Origin: a virus
IMG/VR virus record: IMGVR_UViG_3300035438_000445
Location: 1-32,412 of that record
DNA: 32,412 nt
Strand: one strand, 5' to 3'
Made by a program: the position numbers and the translations under genes. The notes under the pieces are model-generated. The model saw only the letters and a list, made by a program, of their open reading frames with translations. It had not been told where the DNA came from and did no database searches. This document shows positions 6,972 through 13,054 of this stretch, in pieces (position 1 is the first letter of the stretch; every line of letters begins with the position of its first letter).

Positions 6972-7388
6972 TTAGTTAAAATGTTTATTTAAAATTGGTT
7001 CGAATGATTTTGTAATTTCAATATTTACCGAATTGAACGCGTGAACGAAATTTGCTTCGGTTGTAGCTTCGTAAGTCCTGAATAGGTTTAAACGGCTTTC
7101 GTTAAAATAGTCTTTTATTATTCGTTCGGCGTTCATTGCGTTACTATTTCGAACGTTTATCCCGTAACGGTCCATTATATTGATTACCTCGATAAACTGC
7201 TTTAAAACGGGGTTATAAGCATAATAATTTAATTCGCTGGAATTCGATTTAAAAAATATCCATTCCTTAAACTTGTTTGCTTTGTCGCAGCTTGTTTCGG
7301 GCTTCGGCTTTCTGTTGTTTGCGCGGGCGGTTAATATTCCGCCGAAGATTAAAAGCGCGGTTCCTGTTAATACAAATAAAGATTTCAT
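6972..7388 (-). CDS. Hypothetical protein with signal peptide or membrane anchor, 138 aa
   Basis: Residues 1-22 form a basic start plus hydrophobic stretch (SLFVLTGTALLIFGGIL) ending in TARANN, which fits a Sec signal peptide or an N-terminal anchor. The rest is soluble and helical, with several aromatic and asparagine residues and a single cysteine at 34. An exported early phage protein could act in superinfection exclusion or at the envelope, but nothing in the sequence proves this. The gene follows the 71-residue gene and the GGGCGG hairpin. Confidence 0.7.
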   Translation of the reverse strand: MKSLFVLTGTALLIFGGILTARANNRKPKPETSCDKANKFKEWIFFKSNSSELNYYAYNPVLKQFIEVINIMDRYGINVRNSNAMNAERIIKDYFNESRLNLFRTYEATTEANFVHAFNSVNIEITKSFEPILNKHFN

Positions 7389-7394
7389 TTTGTA

Positions 7395-7398
7395 GGGG
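7395..7398 (-). promoter_or_regulatory. CCCC motif six bases before the 7388 start
   Basis: TTAAACCCC then TACAAA then ATG, including the full AACCCCT. Confidence 0.55.
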
Positions 7399-7415
7399 TT
7401 TAAGGTTTTGAATAT

Positions 7416-7433
7416 GGGCGGTTTTACCCGCCC
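7416..7433 (-). other. GGGCGG/CCGCCC hairpin after the first gene of the 7730 promoter
   Basis: GGGCGG (minus, 7433-7428) pairs with CCGCCC (7421-7416) around a six-base loop. No T-run follows, so it is not a clear terminator. It could be a 3' stabiliser or processing site between the two genes. Confidence 0.5.
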
Positions 7434-7440
7434 GTTTGAT

Positions 7441-7656
7441 TTAGTTGTTAAAATGAAATGAAATAAGCTCTAATAGTGTTTCGTGTTGTTGGTTTCCACG
7501 TTCGGAAATCCAACGGTTTAAATTTTTTCTTTGTTCGGCTTCGCCCTTTAATTCCCAGCAATAAGCCCCGCTTGAATATGCGTTTGTTGCATCAATAGTT
7601 CTTTCAACACTTTCGTTTGTTAAGCAATCAATCATTTTTAAGGTTACCGTTTGCAT
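7441..7656 (-). CDS. Small early protein, 71 aa, first gene of the 7730 promoter
   Basis: The protein starts with two beta-like segments (TVTLKMIDCL, VERTIDATN) and continues with AYCWELKGEAEQRKNLNRWISERG, so it is probably a small alpha/beta fold. No known family is recognised. It is the first gene after a strong promoter with an operator-like dyad and should be among the earliest or most regulated products. Its leader carries AACCCCT, but 15 bases from ATG rather than 6. Confidence 0.75.
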   Translation of the reverse strand: MQTVTLKMIDCLTNESVERTIDATNAYSSGAYCWELKGEAEQRKNLNRWISERGNQQHETLLELISFHFNN

Positions 7657-7701
7657 CGTTTTAAATTTTTAGGGGTTAAACTTTTACCGTTTTGGTATAT
7701 T

Positions 7702-7730
7702 CAAAGATAGACTTTTTCTATCAATTACAA
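7702..7730 (-). promoter_or_regulatory. Promoter with operator-like dyad GATAG-N7-CTATC
   Basis: TTG at 7730-7728, an 18-base spacer and TATCTTTG at 7709-7702 form a near-ideal Bacteroidota promoter. The dyad GATAG/CTATC (7722-7718 and 7710-7706) covers the spacer end and the first half of the -7 box. A protein bound there would block RNA polymerase. The same dyad is at the promoter near 9980. Confidence 0.85.
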
Positions 7731-7800
7731 CACATTGCTAAAAATAAATTTTATTTGTTGTAAAGTGCTGAAAATGAATAGGTTTATTTTCCTTTTGACT

Positions 7801-7837
7801 TTAAAAAAGCCCTAAAAAGGTTAGGTTTTCAGGGCTT
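7801..7837 (-). terminator. Intrinsic terminator closing the upstream early operon
   Basis: AAGCCCT (minus, 7837-7831) pairs with AGGGCTT (7813-7807), followed by TTTTT. The 17-base loop can form an extra CCTAA/TTAGG pairing. It ends the run that starts at the 9990 promoter, and a new promoter begins about 70 bases further on. Confidence 0.8.
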
Positions 7838-7864
7838 CAAGTGCTTAAAATCGGCGTGTTTTGC

Positions 7865-7951
7865 TTAGTCTGAATCAAAATCCGTTAAATGGATTGCTAA
7901 AAAATACATCGAAACCGCCGCCGCCGTTAATCCAATTAATAAGACTAACAT
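7865..7951 (-). CDS. 28-residue single-span membrane peptide
   Basis: The ATG at 7951 overlaps the stop codon of the previous gene by 7 bases. The peptide has one hydrophobic segment, residues 2-20 (LVLLIGLTAAAVSMYFLAI), and an acidic tail DFDSD. It is the last gene before the intrinsic terminator. The compact overlap and clear membrane span support a real gene, but 28 residues gives little statistical weight. The function is unknown. Confidence 0.55.
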   Translation of the reverse strand: MLVLLIGLTAAAVSMYFLAIHLTDFDSD

Positions 7952-8238
7952 ATAACTTCGAATAAGTGATGTATAATATTCCCTTCGTGCTGGCTTAAGG
8001 TTGCAACGTGTTTTAAAAAGTAATCGGGGTCGGAATTATTAAAAGGGCGTCCCGTTCCAATATCCTGAAATATTCGAACCTCTGTTTCATTTTCTTCCTG
8101 ATTGGAAAGAAAGTAAACCGAAATAGTTTGATCCTTTTCGTTTATAATAGATGAAAGGAAAACCGAACCGCGCAAAACGTTTAAGGTCCACCTTTGATCG
8201 TTTTGGGGTAACGAATGTTTGATAATTACCTTATTCAT
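7945..8238 (-). CDS. DUF7352-like small protein, 97 aa
   Basis: The pattern is a strand (KVIIKHSLP), a short hydrophobic beta block (LNVLRGSVFLSSII), ETEVRIFQDIGTGRPF, and a closing HEGNIIHHLFE. It matches small phage and plasmid proteins of the DUF7352 type, which have no assigned function. I chose the start at 8238 because it gives an ATGA overlap with the upstream gene. An upstream ATG at 8256 would add six residues inside that gene. Confidence 0.7.
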   Translation of the reverse strand: MNKVIIKHSLPQNDQRWTLNVLRGSVFLSSIINEKDQTISVYFLSNQEENETEVRIFQDIGTGRPFNNSDPDYFLKHVATLSQHEGNIIHHLFEVIC

Positions 8239-8504
8239 AGTTTTGCAATTTTCCACGCGTTAACCTTAGTGAAATACTTATCGTTATACTCGCGGCTTTC
8301 CAAATTAATCGAAACGCTTAATTTATCATTTAACTGAATCCCATTTAACAGGTTTATTTTATCCCCGAATAAAGTAATCGAAAGGGGTTTCGGATATTGC
8401 CCCTCCTGTTCAATTATAATATTTTGGCTTGACCATTCCCCGCCGCCGTTTTTTTGTCCCGATTCAATCGGTAAAATTTTGATTAAAGTTCCTTGAATTT
8501 CCAT
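8235..8504 (-). CDS. DUF3127-like OB-fold protein (single-strand-binding type)
   Basis: The protein is 89 residues with five strands of an OB fold: IQGTLIKILPI at 3-13, WSSQNIIIEQ near 24-33, YPKPLSITLFGDKINLL near 37-53, KLSVSINLESREYNDKYFTKVNAWKI at the end. The SREY and AWKI signatures fit DUF3127, a Bacteroidota family thought to bind single-stranded DNA. It likely serves as the phage SSB in replication and in RecT-mediated annealing. No acidic SSB tail is visible. Confidence 0.82.
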   Translation of the reverse strand: MEIQGTLIKILPIESGQKNGGGEWSSQNIIIEQEGQYPKPLSITLFGDKINLLNGIQLNDKLSVSINLESREYNDKYFTKVNAWKIAKL

Positions 8505-8506
8505 TT

Positions 8507-8908
8507 TTAGTTTGTTTTAGTTTTGAATTCGTAAATCGGTTTTTCTGTTTTCGTTTGAGTTGTTTTTTTTTGCTTGCCGTTATATTTGCGTTTATCTTCC
8601 AGCGTTTCGATTTTATCCAAAAGCTCATTATTTAATCGCTGAAACTTTGCAAGGATATTTTTTAAATAATCCACGTTTATAAATTGGTTTTGCATTTGAG
8701 CGCGTAAATCGGAAATCGTTTCCGCCTGTTCGCTAATAACAAAATTTAAGTGCGCGCGGTGTTTTTTCAATTCGGCATTTTCGAGAAAATAATTAGTTTC
8801 CATTTTTTGAAGTTTTGAATATTTGTTTTTTATATACTTGTTTTGAATCGCCTGAACTGCTATCGTAATTGCAGCCCCTGAATAGATTAAAAAATTAAAT
8901 ACTTCCAT
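8507..8908 (-). CDS. Membrane-anchored coiled-coil protein, 133 aa
   Basis: Residues 5-20 form one membrane span (NFLIYSGAAITIAVQAI). Residues about 28-105 are a long charged helix with heptad-like leucines (SKLQKMETNYFLENAELKK, LKNILAKFQRLNNELLDKIE). The end is lysine-rich. It is placed among early genes, so it is less likely to be a lysis spanin. The 3' part of the upstream repressor gene overlaps this start by 14 bases. The role is unknown. Confidence 0.7.
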   Translation of the reverse strand: MEVFNFLIYSGAAITIAVQAIQNKYIKNKYSKLQKMETNYFLENAELKKHRAHLNFVISEQAETISDLRAQMQNQFINVDYLKNILAKFQRLNNELLDKIETLEDKRKYNGKQKKTTQTKTEKPIYEFKTKTN

Positions 8909-9107
8909 TGTTACGTTTTTTGGTTTTGAGTTTGTTTAAAGCGTTAATTATTATTTCGGCGTAATCATTTGAACAGTTCCTAAACCCGCTTTCAATATGT
9001 GAAATATATTTTCCATTTTGTAAACCGATTTCTTTTCCTAATTCGTTTTGCGTAATATCTAATTCACGCCTTAATTTTCTTATTCGCATTCCGTTTTCAT
9101 TTTTCAT
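8895..9107 (-). CDS. XRE-type helix-turn-helix regulator, 70 aa
   Basis: A single Cro/CI-type DNA-binding domain fills the protein: IRKLRRELDITQNELGKEIG at 9-28 contains helices 1-2, and KYISHIESGFRN at 33-44 is the recognition helix and turn. It has no dimerisation or sensing domain and so resembles Cro. It is transcribed from the 9990 promoter and is the most obvious candidate to bind the GATAG-N7-CTATC dyads there and at 7720, giving autorepression. That target is inferred. Confidence 0.85.
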   Translation of the reverse strand: MKNENGMRIRKLRRELDITQNELGKEIGLQNGKYISHIESGFRNCSNDYAEIIINALNKLKTKKRNNGSI

Positions 9108-9541
9108 ATTTCATTATCCTTTCTCATTTGATAAAACCTATCGGGATCGGGTTCGTCATTTTCGTTGGTTTCCGCTTCCAGCTCCAAAATGATTTTTTCG
9201 ATTTCATTTAAACTATCGCTGGAAAGCAAATAGGTTATATTTCTGTTTCGATAAACAACGGAACCAAATTCAAATTCGATTGAATCGGGATAATTCATTA
9301 AGCCGGGAAAAAACTCATAGGAATAATAAACCGTAATCATTCGCCCCTGAAATATTATACTTTTGTTTTTCATTTTTAATTTTTGTTTTCGTTTTAATTC
9401 GTTTGAAATGCGAACGTTTAATGTTCCAACGGGAACGCAATATTTTTTTGAAATGGAATCGACTGTTTCGTTTCCGTGCTTCCTGAAAAAGTATTTAACC
9501 GCTTCATTTAGCTTTTTAACATCGTATTTAATTGGATTCAT
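9104..9541 (-). CDS. Hypothetical protein with N-terminal helix-turn-helix, 145 aa
   Basis: Residues 18-45 read as a helix-turn-helix (ETVDSISKKYCVPVGTLNVR), resembling resolvase-type or sigma-like HTH. The following half is beta-rich (SIIFQGRMITVYYSYEFFPG, IEFEFGSVVYRNRNITYLL) and ends with an acidic tail rich in D and E. It could be a second DNA-binding regulator. It shares four bases with the XRE gene downstream, and its own start lies inside the end of the 58-residue gene. Confidence 0.65.
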   Translation of the reverse strand: MNPIKYDVKKLNEAVKYFFRKHGNETVDSISKKYCVPVGTLNVRISNELKRKQKLKMKNKSIIFQGRMITVYYSYEFFPGLMNYPDSIEFEFGSVVYRNRNITYLLSSDSLNEIEKIILELEAETNENDEPDPDRFYQMRKDNEI

Positions 9542-9704
9542 AAAACGTTTCGTAATGGATGCGCGCGGAAACTAAATCCGTAAGGGCTTTAATTAGGTTT
9601 TTCTTTTCGCTTTCCTGTTCAATTGTTAAATGATCAAGCTGCGTTAATTCGCGCAATTGATTTTTATAGTTTTCGATTATTAAATCGAGTGTTTCGTTTT
9701 TCAT
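9528..9704 (-). CDS. Small helical protein, 58 aa
   Basis: From the ATG at 9704 the frame stays open for 58 codons to a TAA at 9530-9528, overlapping the next gene by 14 bases. The peptide is strongly helical and charged (LIIENYKNQLRELTQLDHL, ESEKKNLIKALTDLVSARI) and likely a short coiled coil. The start has the CCCC-N6-ATG leader shared with four other early genes, which supports it as genuine. No family was recognised. Confidence 0.65.
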   Translation of the reverse strand: MKNETLDLIIENYKNQLRELTQLDHLTIEQESEKKNLIKALTDLVSARIHYETFYESN

Positions 9705-9710
9705 TTGATC

Positions 9711-9714
9711 GGGG
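9711..9714 (-). promoter_or_regulatory. CCCC motif six bases before the 9704 start
   Basis: TTAAACCCC then GATCAA then ATG; the base after CCCC is G. Confidence 0.55.
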
Positions 9715-9720
9715 TTTAAA

Positions 9721-9739
9721 GGGCGGTTATTAGCCGCCC
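9721..9739 (-). other. GGGCGG/CCGCCC hairpin after the first gene of the 9990 promoter
   Basis: GGGCGG (minus, 9739-9734) pairs with CCGCCC (9726-9721) around a seven-base loop, followed by only TTT. It could be a weak terminator or a processing site. The hairpin after the first gene of the other early promoter (7416-7433) has the same stem. Confidence 0.55.
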
Positions 9740-9745
9740 GATTTA

Positions 9746-9940
9746 TTAGATTGATTTTGAAAATTCTACAAATTCAGCTTCGGGCATTCTTTCGAAAAGA
9801 ATATCTGTTATAACCTCAAAAACTATATCCGAAGCGTTCGAAGCATCCAGCATTAATTTTTTAGCTTCTATGATTAAATCATTTGTAGAAATCGTGTTGA
9901 ATTTTTCAGTTGCGATTTTTTTGAATTCTAAAGTTGTCAT
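9746..9940 (-). CDS. Small acidic protein, 64 aa, first gene of the 9990 promoter
   Basis: The protein is entirely helical and acidic (LIIEAKKLMLDASNASDI, FEVITDILFERMPEAEFVEF), without motifs I recognise. It is the first gene after the dyad-bearing promoter and has the CCCC-N6-ATG leader. Small acidic early proteins of phages often inhibit host enzymes, but nothing here identifies a target. Confidence 0.7.
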   Translation of the reverse strand: MTTLEFKKIATEKFNTISTNDLIIEAKKLMLDASNASDIVFEVITDILFERMPEAEFVEFSKSI

Positions 9941-9946
9941 TGTATA

Positions 9947-9950
9947 GGGG
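9947..9950 (-). promoter_or_regulatory. CCCC motif six bases before the 9940 start
   Basis: CGAAACCCC then TATACA then ATG, including the full AACCCCT. Confidence 0.55.
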
Positions 9951-9966
9951 TTTCGTTTTGTTTCAA

Positions 9967-9994
9967 CAAAGATAGTATTATTCTATCATACAAA
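9967..9994 (-). promoter_or_regulatory. Second promoter with the GATAG-N7-CTATC dyad
   Basis: TATCTTTG at 9974-9967 is identical to the -7 box at 7702. TTTG at 9994-9991 serves as the -33 element with a 16-base spacer. The dyad GATAG (9987-9983) and CTATC (9975-9971) has the same arm length and spacing as at 7706-7722, while the seven bases between differ (AATAATA against AAAAAGT). Confidence 0.82.
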
Positions 9995-10054
9995 CCAAAT
10001 TTATTTTTAAAATAATTGCATTTTGTTCTGTAACCCTTGTAAAATATAGGAAAA

Positions 10055-10726
10055 TTATTTTGCCGAAGCAAGCCCGAAACCTAAAAATGCCCCGAAAGCG
10101 ATTTTAAAGCCCGTAGTTTCGAACCATTTTTTGCGGTCCTTAATATATATATTAGTCATTCCCTGAAGCTGGATATTAGGATTGTCAATGTGTAACCGTA
10201 CCACTTGATCGGATTTCCTGAATAAACGATTAAATAAACCGTTTCGCAGCGTGTCCCCTACTGAATAGGTAAATTGTGCGGGTGCAATCAAAGAATCGAT
10301 TAGAAGCGTTCCATTGGACAAAATTTGTCCATTTATAGAAAACCACATTTCACCCTTTGAAAACGAAACAGGAACCCGCAAATAATTAACTGAATCGATT
10401 TGTTCGGTTTCTGCAATCGGGATTTCCGTTTTAATAATATAACGCGTTTTAAATTGTATTACCTCTTTCGGTTTTTTGATCTTCATAACCCGAAGCGCAA
10501 ATATTTCTTGTTCGTTTTTTTTTAATTGATCGTCTTTTATTTTGATATTTATTTTTTGGCTATAAATAAAACTCGAATCCCGAAGCCGTGTTTTTTTGAA
10601 ATTGTTTATTTCGGAATCCTGTTTTTTTAGTTCGGTTAAATATTCGCGGTTTAAACTGCAGCTTCTAAACAAAAGCACAATTAAAATAAAACAAGCGATC
10701 AAAACTAAATTTATTCCTTTATACAT
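10055..10726 (-). CDS. Membrane-anchored coiled-coil protein, spanin candidate
   Basis: Residues 5-20 are a membrane span (INLVLIACFILIVLLF). A charged coiled-coil region at about 24-80 follows, then a beta-rich segment at about 88-200. A glycine-rich hydrophobic end, GFKIAFGAFLGFGLASAK (206-223), is probably a second membrane-associating stretch. The layout and its place at the end of the lysis cluster fit an inner-membrane spanin-like protein or another envelope-bridging protein. No lipobox partner is adjacent, so the spanin call is tentative. This is the last gene of the long late run. Confidence 0.6.
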   Translation of the reverse strand: MYKGINLVLIACFILIVLLFRSCSLNREYLTELKKQDSEINNFKKTRLRDSSFIYSQKINIKIKDDQLKKNEQEIFALRVMKIKKPKEVIQFKTRYIIKTEIPIAETEQIDSVNYLRVPVSFSKGEMWFSINGQILSNGTLLIDSLIAPAQFTYSVGDTLRNGLFNRLFRKSDQVVRLHIDNPNIQLQGMTNIYIKDRKKWFETTGFKIAFGAFLGFGLASAK

Positions 10727-10916
10727 TGACTTGGGTTATTAATAAAAGTTGCATCCAAAATTTACCGAAATCATTTTTATTTCGAAGATTGTTTTCTAAA
10801 ACATTTTTTGCAAAACTTAAAGGCATTTCCTTTTCCAAAACATAATTCGAAATTACTTTTATTAAACGTTCGTCCGCTTCTAAATCGGTTTTCGGTAAAA
10901 AGTTTTCTGCAATCAT
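10719..10916 (-). CDS. Hypothetical protein, 65 aa
   Basis: A small helical protein with no membrane span. It lies between the PAS-kinase fragment and the coiled-coil protein, overlapping the latter by 8 bases. I checked it as a possible remnant of a histidine-kinase ATPase domain and found no N, G1 or G2 box residues. Confidence 0.6.
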   Translation of the reverse strand: MIAENFLPKTDLEADERLIKVISNYVLEKEMPLSFAKNVLENNLRNKNDFGKFWMQLLLITQVNV

Positions 10917-10922
10917 TTTAAA

Positions 10923-11492
10923 TTAAATTTGCCGCGTTGCTTTTTTAACTAAATTATGAATTGATTTATCGAGCTGCTCAACTGATAAATTAACCATTTC
11001 GAGCAATTTAATATTTTCTTCGTCCGTTTGTGTAAAATCTTTTTCAATTAGCATTTTAACAAGTCCCGCAATGCTGGTTAATGGCTGCCTTAATTCGTGA
11101 GAAAGCATAAAGCGGAAATCCTCTAAAAGTTGCTTTTGTTTTTCGTATTCGTGGCTCGTTATACTTGTTACATCGGTAATAGGTAAACCTACAAAATGAA
11201 GCGAATTAAGAATAAAATAAATATTCCAAAGGTTCCAACGCATCGATCCGTTTTTTTGTTTCGTCTTTGCGTAAAATCGAATAGGTAACGGCGCGCGGTC
11301 CTTTGCTATTTTAACGGAATCCGAAAACTCGCTAAAATCGGAATTGTCCGAAATGATTTCAGAAACATTTTTCGGTTTAATATGGCTTGTATATTCCTTA
11401 AACAAATCGTTACTTCCCACAATAACCCCGCTTTCGTCGGTTACTACATAAAATAAATCGATTGAATTAGTTAAAATATACCTCGCGCTCAT
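10923..11492 (-). CDS. PAS plus histidine-kinase dimerisation domain without an ATPase domain
   Basis: Residues 1-110 match a PAS sensor domain (LFYVVTDESGVIVGSN at 13-28, FVGLPITDVT at 100-109). Residues 113-185 form a HisKA-type dimerisation and phosphotransfer helix pair with the phospho-acceptor histidine H132 in FMLSHELRQPLTSI. A complete kinase would continue with about 150 residues of HATPase_c, but the protein ends at residue 189 with TRQI, six bases before the next gene. It cannot autophosphorylate alone. It could pair with a host kinase, act as phosphatase or phosphotransfer partner, or block signalling as a decoy. It lies in the lysis and host-interaction cluster. The effect on the host is inference. 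Confidence 0.8.
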   Translation of the reverse strand: MSARYILTNSIDLFYVVTDESGVIVGSNDLFKEYTSHIKPKNVSEIISDNSDFSEFSDSVKIAKDRAPLPIRFYAKTKQKNGSMRWNLWNIYFILNSLHFVGLPITDVTSITSHEYEKQKQLLEDFRFMLSHELRQPLTSIAGLVKMLIEKDFTQTDEENIKLLEMVNLSVEQLDKSIHNLVKKATRQI

Positions 11493-11522
11493 TTATTTAA
11501 AATAAAGCCGCAAAATAGATTA

Positions 11523-11542
11523 ATAAACAATTAATTGTTTAT
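11523..11542 (-). repeat. Perfect 20-bp palindrome
   Basis: ATAAACAATT followed by AATTGTTTAT, with no central spacer, overlaps the stop codon of the upstream gene. It lies 31 bases before the PAS-kinase fragment start. It may be an operator or simple AT-rich chance; no T-run follows. Confidence 0.6.
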
Positions 11543-12048
11543 GATTTCAATGCAAAGTTGATTTTTGAAAACATCGTAAACCACGAATTAAAAGAGTTTA
11601 CCAAATAAACTAAACTGCAAACAAGCATTAAAGTAAATTCAATCCCTAAACAAAGCCCGTTTAAATCGTTTTTAACGCTTATTGTTTCTTTTTGGGGGTG
11701 TAATACTATTAATTCATTTGCGCTTCGTGTATCGCCTTGTTTTAGATATTGCAAATCATTTAGTTTTAAAGTATCTGAATATCGAATAACGGTTTCAGGG
11801 ATTACAAAATTATAATTAACCGCCGTTGTTTCTTTTTCAGTAAAAAAGATTTGCCCCGTTTCAGAAATAAAGTAGTTATTTTTTAAATCAAAGTTTTCGT
11901 TTAAATAATCGGTTTGCATTTCAATAGTTTTTCCGTACTTGCTTATAACTTCAATATGCTTGTATTTATGAATTTTGCATATTTCACCAATAACGCAAAC
12001 AGGATCTAGCGAATAAGTTATTAAAGTATCTAAATTATTATTAATCAT
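11539..12048 (-). CDS. Hypothetical membrane protein, 169 aa, in the lysis cluster
   Basis: Residues 1-125 look soluble and beta-rich, with cysteines at 18 and 24. A single membrane span lies at about 131-151 (GLCLGIEFTLMLVCSLVYLV), and the short tail is basic. It overlaps the holin candidate by 8 bases in the form ATGATTAA. The topology could fit a host-surface or lysis-control protein. No family was recognised. Confidence 0.65.
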   Translation of the reverse strand: MINNNLDTLITYSLDPVCVIGEICKIHKYKHIEVISKYGKTIEMQTDYLNENFDLKNNYFISETGQIFFTEKETTAVNYNFVIPETVIRYSDTLKLNDLQYLKQGDTRSANELIVLHPQKETISVKNDLNGLCLGIEFTLMLVCSLVYLVNSFNSWFTMFSKINFALKS

Positions 12049-12247
12049 TTTTCGCCTCCTTTTCTTTTGGCTTCCAAACCCATTTTAAAGTAATAACCGC
12101 CCCTATAATATACGCGAATGTTTCTTTATCTATTTGCTTTAAAAAGAATAACCAAAAGCCCGTAATAATTGCCATCGAACCAACGCAATAGTTCCAATAT
12201 TCAAAAACAATATTTAAAACGGTTCTTAGTTTGCGCGGTTCAATCAT
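12041..12247 (-). CDS. Two-span membrane protein, class II holin candidate
   Basis: From the ATG at 12247 the protein has 68 residues with two spans, about 19-36 (NYCVGSMAIITGFWLFFL) and 43-58 (TFAYIIGAVITLKWVW), a short loop, and a charged tail KPKEKEAKND. This is the topology of class II holins. I chose this start because it overlaps the stop of the upstream gene as ATGATTGA. A longer frame from 12349 runs inside that gene and has no support. The position three genes from the endolysin supports a lysis role. Confidence 0.68.
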   Translation of the reverse strand: MIEPRKLRTVLNIVFEYWNYCVGSMAIITGFWLFFLKQIDKETFAYIIGAVITLKWVWKPKEKEAKND

Positions 12248-13016
12248 TGCGAACGATTTTAAATTGTGTATTTCCTGAAACCGAACGCCCCGATAAATCA
12301 AAATAACTTTTAAAAGTTTCTTTTTTATTTCTGCATTCGAAATAAGCAATTTCCGAAGCCGTCGCGTTCCCGTTTAAATCGATTTCCCGAATCGCTAAAT
12401 AATTAATTCCATTTTCGAAGTTATTTGTTTGAACATTATAAACGCTTTCATTCGAATTGTTTTCGATTTGCGGCTGGATAGTTTCCGCAACGTTCCAGCT
12501 TATTAAATCCTTTGAAATAATTAATTCGAAACGATCCGTATTTGTATTTGAACACGTTTTAAATTGAACGTTTAAAAATTCCGCACCCATAACCGCCGAA
12601 AGCCCGCAAAACTCGACCGCTAAAGGCGAAATAATTAACGCGTAAGGGCAAAAATTATCGATTAATTCGGACGAAATCGAATAACAAATTACAACCGTAT
12701 CAATTCCCGCATCAATTAAATTTCCGTAACCTATAAAAATACAATCCGAATTATATTGCCGAATTTCATTTACTATTAATGGGCTTCCAAATGGGCTGCT
12801 AAAACTAAAACGCGCCTGTTGAGTTGCTAAAATCTTTTTAACCTTTACACAAATAGTTGTATCGGTAATATTTGCCGAAATACATTGCCCCGTATTATTT
12901 AATGAATTAAAAGACGGGAAACCCCAAAAGGATTTTATAACATTTGCCGAATCACATTGCGCGTTTCCAATGTTTACAAAAGTTAAAAAGGCGAATAAAA
13001 AAAGAATTGTTTTCAT
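12240..13016 (-). CDS. Secreted protein with T9SS-like C-terminal region
   Basis: Residues 1-20 are a clear signal peptide (ILFLFAFLTFVNIGNAQ) followed by C21. A cysteine-containing beta-rich region follows. From about residue 150 the pattern is that of host proteins carried by the type 9 secretion system: FELIISKDLISWN, then NGINYLAIREIDLNGN, then YFDLSGRSV at 238-246 and a short FKIVRND end. The last part corresponds to a type A sorting domain, though the usual GIYIV-type ending is degenerate. The gene sits between endolysin and holin candidate. It was probably captured from a host and may act at the cell surface, for example in exclusion or envelope disruption. That role is inference. Confidence 0.65.
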   Translation of the reverse strand: MKTILFLFAFLTFVNIGNAQCDSANVIKSFWGFPSFNSLNNTGQCISANITDTTICVKVKKILATQQARFSFSSPFGSPLIVNEIRQYNSDCIFIGYGNLIDAGIDTVVICYSISSELIDNFCPYALIISPLAVEFCGLSAVMGAEFLNVQFKTCSNTNTDRFELIISKDLISWNVAETIQPQIENNSNESVYNVQTNNFENGINYLAIREIDLNGNATASEIAYFECRNKKETFKSYFDLSGRSVSGNTQFKIVRND

Positions 13017-13054
13017 AAACCAAAATACGATTCAATCGCATTCAGGTTTTCAAT

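Noticed and set aside
11510-11520. CTATTTTG upstream of the PAS-kinase fragment looked like a -7 box.
   Set aside because: It has one base too few between TA and TTTG and no clear -33 element.
12041-12349. Longer holin-candidate frame starting at 12349.
   Set aside because: The extra 34 residues lie inside the upstream gene, while the start at 12247 gives the compact overlap seen throughout the window.
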